Part shown: piece by piece, positions 1 through 7,863 of the stretch
Position numbering within the stretch: the stretch's first letter is position 1
Layout: the number at the start of each line of letters is the position of its first letter
Assembly: GCA_025360565.1 (NCBI GenBank)
Contig: JANYBY010000322.1
Coordinates: 1 to 12,657 of the forward strand
Length of the DNA: 12,657 bases
Direction of reading: 5' to 3'
Source: Bacteroidota bacterium
GTDB taxonomy: Bacteria; Bacteroidota; Bacteroidia; B-17B0; Aurantibacillaceae
Position numbers and translations under genes: made by a program
Notes under the pieces: model-generated
What the model was told of the DNA's origin: nothing
Databases searched by the model: none
The model's input: the letters and a program-made list of their open reading frames with translations, nothing else

Positions 1-185
1 CCAAGCCCGCAGCCAACGTCAAGTACAGATGAGTTATTAAGATCGCCAAGTTCGAGGATCTTATTTAATCTTTTTTGATGCGAGTTGGTGGACCAGCCCA
101 CTTTCGAGTGTTCGTCTTTTGTATTATTGATCAATTGCTCAAAGAACAGGTTATTTTTTTTTTTGTAATGCTCGTAATTATTCAT
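1..185 (-). CDS. Class I SAM-dependent methyltransferase, N-terminal fragment
   Basis: The gene starts with ATG at 185, six bases after the WbqC stop, and runs off the left edge after 61 complete codons. The SAM-binding motif I is clear: SVLDVGCGLG (53 to the edge). The preceding EHSKVGWSTNSHQKRL (25-40) is, from memory, characteristic of a small class I methyltransferase family often found in polysaccharide and amino-sugar clusters. It may methylate a sugar hydroxyl or an amine exposed by the PIG-L enzyme; the visible part does not decide. There is no Shine-Dalgarno sequence. An eleven-A run forms codons 8 to 11, in an otherwise intact frame. Confidence 0.85.
   Translation of the reverse strand, partial: MNNYEHYKKKNNLFFEQLINNTKDEHSKVGWSTNSHQKRLNKILELGDLNNSSVLDVGCGL
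154..164 (-). repeat. A11 homopolymer near the 5' end of the methyltransferase gene
   Basis: Eleven consecutive A on the coding strand (T on the plus strand) span codons 8 to 11 of the methyltransferase, giving three Lys codons and part of an Asn codon. It is the longest mononucleotide run that I find; other runs here reach eight or nine. Its place shortly after the start codon is where slippage would switch the gene off. The frame is open in this copy. Phase variation is only a possibility. Confidence 0.8.
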
Positions 186-191
186 GATAAT

Positions 192-899
192 TTATTTGAT
201 CATTTTTATTGTTTCCGCGATCCCACAATTTAAAAGTACATCGGCAATGCTTAAGCCCTGAATAAAGGGAGTTGTTATTTGAGGATATTCTTTTGCTTTA
301 AAGTCTGTATATTTTATGTCTATACCGTTATTTTTAAATAAATTTTCGTCATGGTACTTTTTCCCACCGTTTCCTGAGAAGTAAATATGGGAATTTAATG
401 CCTTGCAAATCTCAATGATTCGCTCGTTCCTGTCTTCTGTTGTTAACGGAAGAGTGGACGCGTTAACCAAAGGTGTTTGTATATTTAGCAAGGCGCAAAT
501 TGTTTTTATAACATGTTCATTCGCTTCTGCCATCAATTCAAAATTTTCGCACTCATTAAATAGCTTTTCCAGCATGGGAAAAACTTCCTTAAAATGCGCG
601 GCCTTTGTATAATTGAACTGGATGCTTCGGATATTTTTTTTGAAACTGATCTTTTGTTTATCAATTTTAATGTCTTTTATCAATTTACTCTCTTCATTTT
701 TTTTAACCGGAATGGTAATAAACTTTTCTTCGTTCCCGAATTTTATTTTTGTTCGGTTGGTGATAGAATTATGATTTCCTTGCTGAAAGTCAACGTTATC
801 AAGTATCACAAAGGTATCGCAATTGTCAATTTTATAAAAATAACCAAGCCAAGGCATAAAATTTGGCTGATGAATAGCGATAATCTTTTGTTCGGACAT
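192..899 (-). CDS. wbqC: WbqC-family protein
   Basis: The protein has 235 residues from the ATG at 899, which lies one base after the stop of the PIG-L gene. An upstream in-frame ATG at 926 would add nine residues (MKLFAGSFN) inside the PIG-L gene and before the conserved start, so I prefer 899. The WbqC landmarks are IAIHQPNFMPWLGYFYKI near the N-terminus, YFSGNGGKKYHDE in the middle, and IQGLSIADVLLNCG near the C-terminus. WbqC proteins occur in O-antigen and capsule loci and in other amino-sugar clusters. Their reaction was not firmly established to my knowledge; transfer of an amino-acid-like or acyl group to a sugar amine has been suggested by context. Coupling to a deacetylase upstream and a methyltransferase downstream fits a deacetylate-and-remodify module. 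Confidence 0.92.
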   Translation of the reverse strand: MSEQKIIAIHQPNFMPWLGYFYKIDNCDTFVILDNVDFQQGNHNSITNRTKIKFGNEEKFITIPVKKNEESKLIKDIKIDKQKISFKKNIRSIQFNYTKAAHFKEVFPMLEKLFNECENFELMAEANEHVIKTICALLNIQTPLVNASTLPLTTEDRNERIIEICKALNSHIYFSGNGGKKYHDENLFKNNGIDIKYTDFKAKEYPQITTPFIQGLSIADVLLNCGIAETIKMIK

Positions 900-900
900 A

Positions 901-1539
901 TTAAATGATCCAGCGAATAACTTCAAACGCTTCGGCGTATTTGCATCCTATTTGCACCCCACGAATAGTGGCCAACGAACGAATAAAATCATCGTTAATG
1001 TAGGTGCGATGTTCCTGCGACTTATATTGGTGAAGCGACTCTATTTTTTTTTGAATGAATTCATCTTCCAGCTTTATAAAAGAGCGAGTATTAAAGGTAA
1101 CGTTGTTCCAGGGCATTTCATAACCAAGAATAGAACAGTTTTTAAAAGCACGAAGGCCTTCTTCCGAAATAACCTGATGGTCCTGATGAATATCTGTTGG
1201 GCTGGGCACAAAAACCAGATCGGGATTGATCTTATTTTTGATTTTTATTAACTCTTCCAGAATATCCTGGCGAAATTCTTTAAACCGGCGCACATCAAAA
1301 TCAAACAAAATTAAATTTTCTTTTTTTAGCCCCAATTCTTTGGTAGCGCGTGCTACTTCAATAGCAAGGGTTTGCGGATCCATGCCGGCCGGAAGCGATT
1401 TGGAACAGATAGAAAAGGCAGCGTAATAAACATCGTGCCCTTCTTTACAAAATTTTGCGATCGAGCCGCCGCATCCCAGTTCACCATCATCTGTATGTGG
1501 TGCTAAGACCAGAATTGTTTTTTTAGTGTTTAAATGCAT
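901..1539 (-). CDS. PIG-L/LmbE-family N-acetyl-sugar deacetylase
   Basis: This 212-residue protein has the zinc-site pattern of the PIG-L family. LAPHTDDGELGCGG (12-25) supplies H15 and D18, and TDIHQDHQVI (115-124) supplies D120 and H121. The family includes GlcNAc-PI and GlcNAc-malate (BshB) deacetylases, and removes acetyl groups from N-acetylated sugars. The first motif has Thr instead of the usual Pro after the histidine, and the glutamate sits one place later, as in the DDxELG branch. The length is close to the family norm. Its stop is one base away from the WbqC start, so the two are probably translated together. In this locus it may expose a sugar amine for new N-modification, perhaps with WbqC; that link is inference. 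No signal peptide is seen, so it acts in the cytoplasm. Confidence 0.93.
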   Translation of the reverse strand: MHLNTKKTILVLAPHTDDGELGCGGSIAKFCKEGHDVYYAAFSICSKSLPAGMDPQTLAIEVARATKELGLKKENLILFDFDVRRFKEFRQDILEELIKIKNKINPDLVFVPSPTDIHQDHQVISEEGLRAFKNCSILGYEMPWNNVTFNTRSFIKLEDEFIQKKIESLHQYKSQEHRTYINDDFIRSLATIRGVQIGCKYAEAFEVIRWII

Positions 1540-1545
1540 ATTGTT

Positions 1546-2748
1546 TTATTTTATGGAGTCCCAGAACTCGTCTATTTCTTTTATAAAATTTTGTGGATTG
1601 TGCACCTCTTTAAGAAGTTTAATACTTTCCTTGCCCATTTGCTCAATGCGTAAAGGATCTTGTATTATTTTAATTAATATTTCTGCTAAATTTTCCGGCG
1701 TATCTTGTTCTAATATGTAGCCGTTAACATTATCCTTTACATAATAATTGGTTTGTCCAACATTGCGAGCTATAATCAGGTTACAGCAAGCCATTGCTTC
1801 GGCCATAGCGAGGGATGGAAAATTTTCGACGTTTTGTGTGGATACATAAACTTTCGATCTCCTTAAAATGGAAGGCACATCGGGCGTGTGGCTTAACAGA
1901 ATTAAACTTTCGAGATGATGTTCGGCAATGTATTCTCGGGCTTCTCCTTCCAACGGGCCTTTTCCATACATTTCAAATTTCCACCCATGGTTGGGCATAA
2001 GTTTGTAAACAAGTTCAACCGCTTTTATAAAAAACAATGGATCTTTGTACTGACTGAATCTTCCGGAAAAAATAACCTTATTGTCGCGGTTCGAAAAATC
2101 TTCAAAAAAAGCCGTAGAAGTAAATCTTGTATTAACACAATATATTGGCGGATTGGACTTGATCACTTTTTCTTTTAAGGCAAACTCTTTAAATGCCTTG
2201 TACCAAGTAAGAACGGCATCTAATTTAATTTGTTCAAACAATCGGCCGTAATTTAATTTGCTATGATAAGCAAAACTTGGATTGCCATCGAAATAATGAT
2301 TTTGTACAGTAGCGTTTGTGAGATTGAGTATTAATTTTGGGCGTTTACTTTTAGGGAGAATATCCAAAAGTTTAACAAGGTAAAAATCCAGATCAATATA
2401 AACCGGCATTTGAATAGCTTTTATGTTGTGTTTTCGCAATTGTTTCAGTAAACTCATTCTTGTGAAAAACGCTCTTACAAAATTCATCTGATGATCAATA
2501 CGAGGCCTGTTTTTTGTGAATGAATAAAAAAAGCTATAGCGGTAAGATTTAAAAATGAGTTGTTTGTTAGAAAATGAACTTAAGCGCCCTAATTCTTTTA
2601 AGGGTTTAAAATCATCGCTGATGAAAAATAGTTTTCTTTTTGGCGCAGGTTGTGAGTTGTAAGCATCAAATAAGTCGGCATAAAATCTTTCTGCTCCGCC
2701 CGCGCCATCTAAGCCCGCCATTCCAACCAATAAAATCCCTACGTTCAC
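1546..2748 (-). CDS. Glycosyltransferase family 4-like protein
   Basis: This 400-residue retaining GT-B glycosyltransferase has an N-terminal acceptor-side glycine motif GAGGAERF (15-22). The C-terminal nucleotide-sugar domain carries VIFSGRFSQYKDP (225-237), MYGKGPLE (260-267), and VENFPSLAMAEAMA (307-320). E308 and E317 form the glutamate pair of GT4 enzymes, separated here by eight residues instead of the more usual seven. It would transfer a hexose, hexosamine or related sugar to a lipid-linked intermediate on the cytoplasmic face; donor and acceptor cannot be read from sequence. No membrane helix is evident, so peripheral membrane attachment is likely. It begins fourteen bases after the SGNH gene, the second widest gap here, and is followed by the PIG-L gene after six bases. 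Confidence 0.9.
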   Translation of the reverse strand: MNVGILLVGMAGLDGAGGAERFYADLFDAYNSQPAPKRKLFFISDDFKPLKELGRLSSFSNKQLIFKSYRYSFFYSFTKNRPRIDHQMNFVRAFFTRMSLLKQLRKHNIKAIQMPVYIDLDFYLVKLLDILPKSKRPKLILNLTNATVQNHYFDGNPSFAYHSKLNYGRLFEQIKLDAVLTWYKAFKEFALKEKVIKSNPPIYCVNTRFTSTAFFEDFSNRDNKVIFSGRFSQYKDPLFFIKAVELVYKLMPNHGWKFEMYGKGPLEGEAREYIAEHHLESLILLSHTPDVPSILRRSKVYVSTQNVENFPSLAMAEAMACCNLIIARNVGQTNYYVKDNVNGYILEQDTPENLAEILIKIIQDPLRIEQMGKESIKLLKEVHNPQNFIKEIDEFWDSIK

Positions 2749-2762
2749 TTATAAGATCAATT

Positions 2763-3701
2763 TTAATTTAAGATCGTGTCAGAAAGCATTTGGGCGAATA
2801 ACTTTGTTCCTTTGGTATTTAAATGACTCCTGTCCTTAAAGCAACTATCCCGATCGCTGAAATAAGTTTTTTCAAAATTAATATACCTGATCTTATTTTT
2901 CGCACAAACTTCGGAAATAACAGACTGATATTTAGTTTGAAAGTCTTCGGTAAATTGAGCGTTTTTATTTAGAGGTGCGGAAAACAGAACGAGTTCTGTT
3001 CTTTGGGTCCGGGCCACTTCAATTATTTTTTCAAGATAACTAATTGTTCTTTTGTCAGCAACAAATTTATTTCCAACTGTTGGCACAAATTTATCCGCCT
3101 CAGTAATAGAAATTCCCTCAAACCCGCCGCTGTCAAAGGGTTCCATATTTAAAAATTTATTAAAAAAAAATTGCCAACCTGCTATTTGATTGTATTCAGC
3201 GTATTTTATCATAGGAATATATTTCCAGCAATAAAAATAAAGGTCATTGTGTATTTTATCTTTAATTACTTCAGAAACCAAAGGGTTAGTGTTTACCATT
3301 GGCAGGTAATGGTAGTAATGAAAGGGAAATGAGAAGGCGGAGTCAGGTTCGATAAGCATGGAAGGGTTTACCTCGATAAATAATTTTTTTAAATTGTTAT
3401 TTTTAAGATAAAGAGATAAGATCAGGTACAGTTCAGAATATTCGGTACCCGAGAATCCTAAATTAAGTATTTTTTTACCGGTTAAGCTGCTGATTAAATT
3501 CGCATCAACATTGTTTAACACCCTTGAATTGCCAAGGAAAGCAATGTCATCGTTGTTATTCATTTTACTTAGCATCCAGTTAAACTTCGTTTTTTGTTTT
3601 TTACTGTTAGCATTAAATATTTGTTCGGTAAAAAAAAGTAAAGCGTACAAAAAAATTAGAAACAAAAGGCATTTAACCAAAGGCTTTCTCAATATTTCCA
3701 T
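2763..3701 (-). CDS. Membrane-anchored SGNH-hydrolase-like O-acetylation partner
   Basis: The protein has 312 residues. Residues about 8 to 27 form one hydrophobic helix after a short basic start, typical of a signal anchor that places the rest in the periplasm. The catalytic domain opens with AFLGNSRV (54-61), the GDS-like block with nucleophile S59. It closes with KDRSHLNTKG, where D290 and H293 form the DxxH pair. LNLGFSGTEYSE matches the second SGNH block with its glycine. Such proteins act beside MBOAT acyltransferases (compare PatB, AlgX/AlgJ and DltD) and pass the acetyl group to the polysaccharide. It starts three bases after the MBOAT stop, which supports this pairing. A stand-alone esterase is the alternative. 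A T9 run on the coding strand near 3162-3170 gives three Phe codons. Confidence 0.85.
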   Translation of the reverse strand: MEILRKPLVKCLLFLIFLYALLFFTEQIFNANSKKQKTKFNWMLSKMNNNDDIAFLGNSRVLNNVDANLISSLTGKKILNLGFSGTEYSELYLILSLYLKNNNLKKLFIEVNPSMLIEPDSAFSFPFHYYHYLPMVNTNPLVSEVIKDKIHNDLYFYCWKYIPMIKYAEYNQIAGWQFFFNKFLNMEPFDSGGFEGISITEADKFVPTVGNKFVADKRTISYLEKIIEVARTQRTELVLFSAPLNKNAQFTEDFQTKYQSVISEVCAKNKIRYINFEKTYFSDRDSCFKDRSHLNTKGTKLFAQMLSDTILN

Positions 3702-3704
3702 AAA

Positions 3705-5192
3705 TTAAAACTGGAAATAAATAAATTCTGAATTACTCTTATACATGCCAAACAACAATAAATACAATACAACGCCGGAATAAAACATCCACCGAACCGG
3801 CAGAACCTTATTTTGTATGATCTGAACTAAATTATGTTTTTGCTGAAAATGATGAATTACAAAAAGAATAGTAAGAGAAATAAGAAGCACGGCGTAATGC
3901 GGTAATGAAACGGCTTGTGTGTTTATTAGCAATGGCTCTAACCATAAAAAGTTGGAGTTTGAAAATACACTGTAAACATATTGCGGTACCTCTACAGAAA
4001 TTGTTTTTATAAAATAAATGGCTTTCCCAAATGAATCGGCCCTGAAGAAGATCCATGCAATTGTTACAAGCAAAAAAACTAAAGCTCTTTGGTAAAATTT
4101 AAAAAACAAAGAAAATTTATTTAAATGTAATTTTGTGTTAATAGTATTTCTAAAACTGATGGTGCCATGAGCAAACAAAAGATAAAACGCATGTAATGCA
4201 CCCCAAATAATAAATGTCCAGTTAGCACCGTGCCAAAAGCCACTAAGTAAAAAAACAATAAAAATATTTCTGTAATATTTATTTTGGGAAACTTTATTTC
4301 CTCCTAAAGGAATATAAACATAATCGCGAAACCAGGTTGAAAGGGAAATGTGCCAGCGGCTCCAGAATTCTGATATACTGAGCGCACGGTAAGGTCTGTC
4401 AAAATTTTTCATGAGCTTGATACCCATAATTTCAGAACAGCCAAGGGCAATATCGGAGTAGCCCGAGAAATCACAAAAAATTTGAATTGAAAAGAACATG
4501 GCCGCCACCAAAAGCGAAACGCCCTGATAATTTTCGGGGTGGGCAAATACGGGGTTTACAAATTCAGCTAATCTATCGGCAATAACTATTTTTTTAAAAA
4601 AGCCAAATGCCATTCGTAATAAACCTGTTTTAAACCTCTCAAAATTAAATTTGTGATCAACGTGAAATTGCGGCAGCATATTTTGAGGCCGTTCTATTGG
4701 GCCGGCAACAAGCTGAGGATAATACATGACATATAACGCGTAAATACCGAAATTTTTCTCGGGCAATTGATTGCCGCGATACACTTCAATGGTATAGCTC
4801 ATTGCCTGAAAAGTATGAAAAGACAAGCCAATCGGCAGAATGAACTGAAGTAAGGAAAGGGAATAGTTCCAGCCAAAAAAATGGGCCATATCATTTATGT
4901 TCCCTATAAAGAAATTAAAGTATTTAAAGAAAAATAAAATTCCAATATTTGAAATAATGCTTATTATTAAAAGTGATTTTTTATGTTTTAGCGACTTGTG
5001 AATATAGATGCCGGCGAAGTAATCAATTACAATGGTTAAAAAAAGTATTAGAATATATTTTGGTATAAAGAACATGTAAAATACACAGCTCGCAATTAAA
5101 AGCATGTACATTTTAAATTTTTGACCCAATAAAAAATAAAGAGTGGTAACAACCGCAAAAAAAACAATAAATGAAAAGGAATTAAAGATCAT
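3705..5192 (-). CDS. MBOAT-family O-acyltransferase (AlgI/PatA/DltB type)
   Basis: This 495-residue polytopic membrane protein has many hydrophobic helices through its whole length. The family signature is clear: FDRPYRALSISEFWSRWHIS (264-283), then WFRDYVYIPLGG (287-298) and FLLSGFWHGANW (314-325), with the catalytic-type histidine at 321 and a second conserved histidine at 334. Enzymes of this class move acyl groups, usually acetyl, across the membrane for modification of alginate, peptidoglycan or other envelope glycans. The next gene, three bases later, encodes a membrane-anchored SGNH protein, the usual periplasmic partner that completes transfer. Its start overlaps the second amidotransferase by four bases. 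The locus therefore probably O-acetylates the same glycan whose sugars are amidated. Family assignment is very secure; the acceptor is inferred. Confidence 0.95.
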   Translation of the reverse strand: MIFNSFSFIVFFAVVTTLYFLLGQKFKMYMLLIASCVFYMFFIPKYILILFLTIVIDYFAGIYIHKSLKHKKSLLIISIISNIGILFFFKYFNFFIGNINDMAHFFGWNYSLSLLQFILPIGLSFHTFQAMSYTIEVYRGNQLPEKNFGIYALYVMYYPQLVAGPIERPQNMLPQFHVDHKFNFERFKTGLLRMAFGFFKKIVIADRLAEFVNPVFAHPENYQGVSLLVAAMFFSIQIFCDFSGYSDIALGCSEIMGIKLMKNFDRPYRALSISEFWSRWHISLSTWFRDYVYIPLGGNKVSQNKYYRNIFIVFLLSGFWHGANWTFIIWGALHAFYLLFAHGTISFRNTINTKLHLNKFSLFFKFYQRALVFLLVTIAWIFFRADSFGKAIYFIKTISVEVPQYVYSVFSNSNFLWLEPLLINTQAVSLPHYAVLLISLTILFVIHHFQQKHNLVQIIQNKVLPVRWMFYSGVVLYLLLFGMYKSNSEFIYFQF

Positions 5193-6346
5193 TTTAATAA
5201 ACCCAGGGGTTTAAGTACTTTATATTTATAGATCAACTTTAGTTTTTCTTTTAATTTGTTCCAGGGCCCTAATCCTTTTTCTTCGCCGTAAAACGCGTGC
5301 GGCACGGGTTTCCTCAGCATTATTTCTTCGAACTCATTTTCGTTAATGCCCCATTTTTTTAAAACGTAAGCTTTGTCCTCAAGTTGTTGTTCAATCGGGT
5401 AGGGCGGGTGACTGAGTTCTTCCAATGCTTCCTGACGGCTTATTTGCCTGGCGCAGATCAGGGATGAAAGGTGGGCTTTTCTTTTGTCTACATGAAATTT
5501 ATTCAATAAAATATAACCCTGATAGAACCTTGTAAAGAGCGATTCGTAGTGTTTTCCGGGATATGGCGACCAGTTAATTTCTTTTACTAAACGTTCTTTA
5601 ACTTCTTTTAAATTAAAATCTATTTTATCAAAAAACGAAACGATCTGGATGCCATATTTTGTTTTATAATTATAAACGCTGTCAATTCCAATACTCGGAA
5701 ATTTTTTAAGGGTTAATTTGCCGAATTTTTTATGAATATTATTCAGGTTAACAAGATCAAGTTTTTTACTGTAGATCCAGTCTTTAGGTAAAATATATTC
5801 CGTTCTGAAATTATTTCCGCTGAGAATGTATTTTATTTTGTGCTGATGGGCAAGTTGATAAAGCGTGGCAATTATTAATTGATCGGTAGGAACTTCAAGA
5901 TCTATCACTGAGGCTTTAAAGTATGACAATTGCAGATCTTTAAATTCTTCCCAGGGCGCTACGAAAGTAGATAAACTGTAATTTAATTTCTGAACAATGT
6001 TCTCAATGTTTTTTACGGCCAATTCATTGTTCCACCCGTTATCAAAATGAACTACTAAAGGCCTTAGACCCTGATCCTTCGCTATCAGGGCAAGATAGGA
6101 GCTGTCGACCCCGCCGCTTAATCCCAAAACGCAATCAAATTCTTTTTCTTTACCTTCTTGTTTAATTTCCGAGATCAATTTATCAAATTCGCCATATCTG
6201 ATCGTTTTATCACGCAGCACAAGTGTTGAGGCAACTTCGTCATAATCTTTGCAAAAATTGCAAACTCCTTTTTCATCAAACGAGATCAAAGTGGTGGTGG
6301 TGTCCATCACACATTTTGTACATTGTTTGTATTCCGCAATTGCCAT
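5189..6346 (-). CDS. Second N-acetyl sugar amidotransferase, WbpG-like subtype
   Basis: This is another 385-residue member of the WbpG/PseA/WbuX family. Two CxxC pairs (C9/C12 and C29/C32) form the probable zinc site, and the PP-loop is a full LGLSGGVDSSY (74-84) with the canonical aspartate and serine. The following HFDNGWNNELAVKNIE and ILSGNNFRTEY resemble WbpG-type enzymes, which with HisH and HisF make acetamidino groups on ManNAc3N-type sugars in Pseudomonas. It differs clearly from the first amidotransferase in this locus, so the two are separate subtypes rather than a fresh duplicate. It has no hisH or hisF of its own nearby; the only pair is more than 4.5 kb upstream in the operon. 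It sits two bases after the unassigned GT-B gene and overlaps the MBOAT gene by four bases (ATGA). Confidence 0.87.
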   Translation of the reverse strand: MAIAEYKQCTKCVMDTTTTLISFDEKGVCNFCKDYDEVASTLVLRDKTIRYGEFDKLISEIKQEGKEKEFDCVLGLSGGVDSSYLALIAKDQGLRPLVVHFDNGWNNELAVKNIENIVQKLNYSLSTFVAPWEEFKDLQLSYFKASVIDLEVPTDQLIIATLYQLAHQHKIKYILSGNNFRTEYILPKDWIYSKKLDLVNLNNIHKKFGKLTLKKFPSIGIDSVYNYKTKYGIQIVSFFDKIDFNLKEVKERLVKEINWSPYPGKHYESLFTRFYQGYILLNKFHVDKRKAHLSSLICARQISRQEALEELSHPPYPIEQQLEDKAYVLKKWGINENEFEEIMLRKPVPHAFYGEEKGLGPWNKLKEKLKLIYKYKVLKPLGLLK

Positions 6347-6348
6347 CT

Positions 6349-7863
6349 TTATGCTATATCGCTTATTGTTTTATTTAAATTTACTAAAGCTTCTTTTTCA
6401 TCAGTTTTGAGCAAGTAAAAATTGCTTTTTTCATAATTTAATTTAGGATTGCTTTTTAGTATCTCTATCGTTTGTTTACTGTTTTTTGAATATAATATTA
6501 CACCGTCGTTTATTTGTTCCCGGTAAAGATCGTAGCCTATTTCACTGCAGATAATTGTTGGTAAATTAAAAGCGATCGCCTCAATAGCTGTGGCAGAAGA
6601 GTGAGTTAGTTGAAAATCGCACTTTTGAAATAATGCGTATAGATTTATGGTTGAGGCAATATCTATTTCAACATTTGTAAATCCTTTAAGCATGGTTCTA
6701 ATTGTATTTCTTTCTTCTAAAGTAGTGTTTAAGGGATGGTATCGAATTAAAAAGAAACAGTTAGCCGGCGCATTGGATACTGTTTCGATCATGTTCTCTG
6801 ATAAAAGAAACGTTGGCTGTAAACTAATCAAAATAATTGTTTTGTAATTACTTTTTAATTCAGAAAAAAAGCTTTCCTCTTGTTTTGTAATTTCTTGAAT
6901 TTCTTTTTTAATAAATTTTCGTAGCCACATATTTCCACCAACAAAGGGTATCAGGTATTTAAAATTTTTGTTATGTTTTAAAATATTGTCTTGGTCTCTC
7001 TCGCTCCAACACCAAATGTAATTAGGGAGAACGCTATAATTCGAATTATTCTCATGATATGGAAAATATTTACAATCTAAAATTCCATGTTGTATTTCAA
7101 TTACTTTTATATTATTCTCTTTTGCTGAAGCACACATGGCCATTTGTATGTAAATAAAATAATCTTCAATAAAAATAAATTTAACATTAGATACTTTAAA
7201 CAATTCATCGAAATATTCTTTAAAGTCTAAAACATAAAAGCAATGTTTTATAAGTTCATTGTATAACGGACGGATATTAAATTTGGCAAAGAGTATATCA
7301 TTTAATTCTTTTAAAGCATTTTTTAGAGGAAGTGTATCGTTTGAGAGGGAAACATCAAAATCGCTTAAAAACCGTTTTAAATCATTATAATCTATAAAAT
7401 CTTTTAAATCCAAATAGGATACCGGGTTTAAGGTTTCGGGAGCGACCTCATTTTTAGTTAAAAAGCCAAAATAGTTAATAGACTTAAATTCCTTTTTTAA
7501 AACTTCATAATAAGGATCAATATATCTGCAGTATTTTTTATTTTGAATTGTATCAAGAAAGAGTGAGTTAGGATAAATGCAAATTTGGTGTGAATCTGTT
7601 AATGGTTTAATTGAATTGATAAATTTTTTTTTCGCATTCTGGCGTTTTAAATTGCGGTAAGGTGTTTTTATTCTGTCATTAAATGTTTTTGTGCGCTGCG
7701 GCACATGCCAACTATAATTAACTTTTCTTTTTAAATTTAAATTTAAACGAACTTCGTTTCTAATGAGGGGCCAAAAATTAATGCCTTTATAGTTGAATTT
7801 TGAAAGGTCATAATTCTGTTCAATAAATTTAAAAAGTTCAAAAAGTTCAGCTGGTGTTTCCAT
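6349..7863 (-). CDS. Probable GT-B glycosyltransferase, capsule/sialyltransferase-like
   Basis: The protein has 504 residues if it starts at the ATG that overlaps the upstream stop (TGATG). A TTG twelve bases earlier is in frame, but the overlapping ATG is more plausible. I do not recognise a named family. Visible landmarks are an N-terminal GINFWPLIRNEV (27-38), EIQHG (256-260), VLPNYIWCWSE (278-288), RYHP (374-377) and HSSATAIEA (421-429). The QHG, (R/K)xHP and SSxxxEA elements recall GT-B enzymes that use CMP-sialic acid, CMP-Kdo or CDP-polyol donors, including capsule polysaccharide transferases. With the nonulosonate-like context, a transferase adding a CMP-activated acidic sugar is a reasonable guess. 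No membrane segment or signal peptide is evident. The gene is very A/T-rich and encodes many Asn, Lys, Ile and Phe residues. The second amidotransferase starts two bases downstream of its stop. Confidence 0.62.
   Translation of the reverse strand: METPAELFELFKFIEQNYDLSKFNYKGINFWPLIRNEVRLNLNLKRKVNYSWHVPQRTKTFNDRIKTPYRNLKRQNAKKKFINSIKPLTDSHQICIYPNSLFLDTIQNKKYCRYIDPYYEVLKKEFKSINYFGFLTKNEVAPETLNPVSYLDLKDFIDYNDLKRFLSDFDVSLSNDTLPLKNALKELNDILFAKFNIRPLYNELIKHCFYVLDFKEYFDELFKVSNVKFIFIEDYFIYIQMAMCASAKENNIKVIEIQHGILDCKYFPYHENNSNYSVLPNYIWCWSERDQDNILKHNKNFKYLIPFVGGNMWLRKFIKKEIQEITKQEESFFSELKSNYKTIILISLQPTFLLSENMIETVSNAPANCFFLIRYHPLNTTLEERNTIRTMLKGFTNVEIDIASTINLYALFQKCDFQLTHSSATAIEAIAFNLPTIICSEIGYDLYREQINDGVILYSKNSKQTIEILKSNPKLNYEKSNFYLLKTDEKEALVNLNKTISDIA

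Noticed and set aside
900..926. Upstream ATG giving nine extra residues for the WbqC protein
   Set aside because: It falls inside the end of the PIG-L gene. The second ATG, one base after the PIG-L stop, leads directly into the conserved WbqC start.
901..1539. PIG-L with an inactivated HPDDE motif
   Set aside because: HTDDGELG still supplies the His and Asp ligands, and the shifted glutamate is a known variant of the family, so there is no reason to call it dead.
3832..4056. Short minus-strand open frame inside the MBOAT gene
   Set aside because: It is out of frame within a well-conserved membrane protein gene and has a basic, compositionally odd translation; treated as chance.
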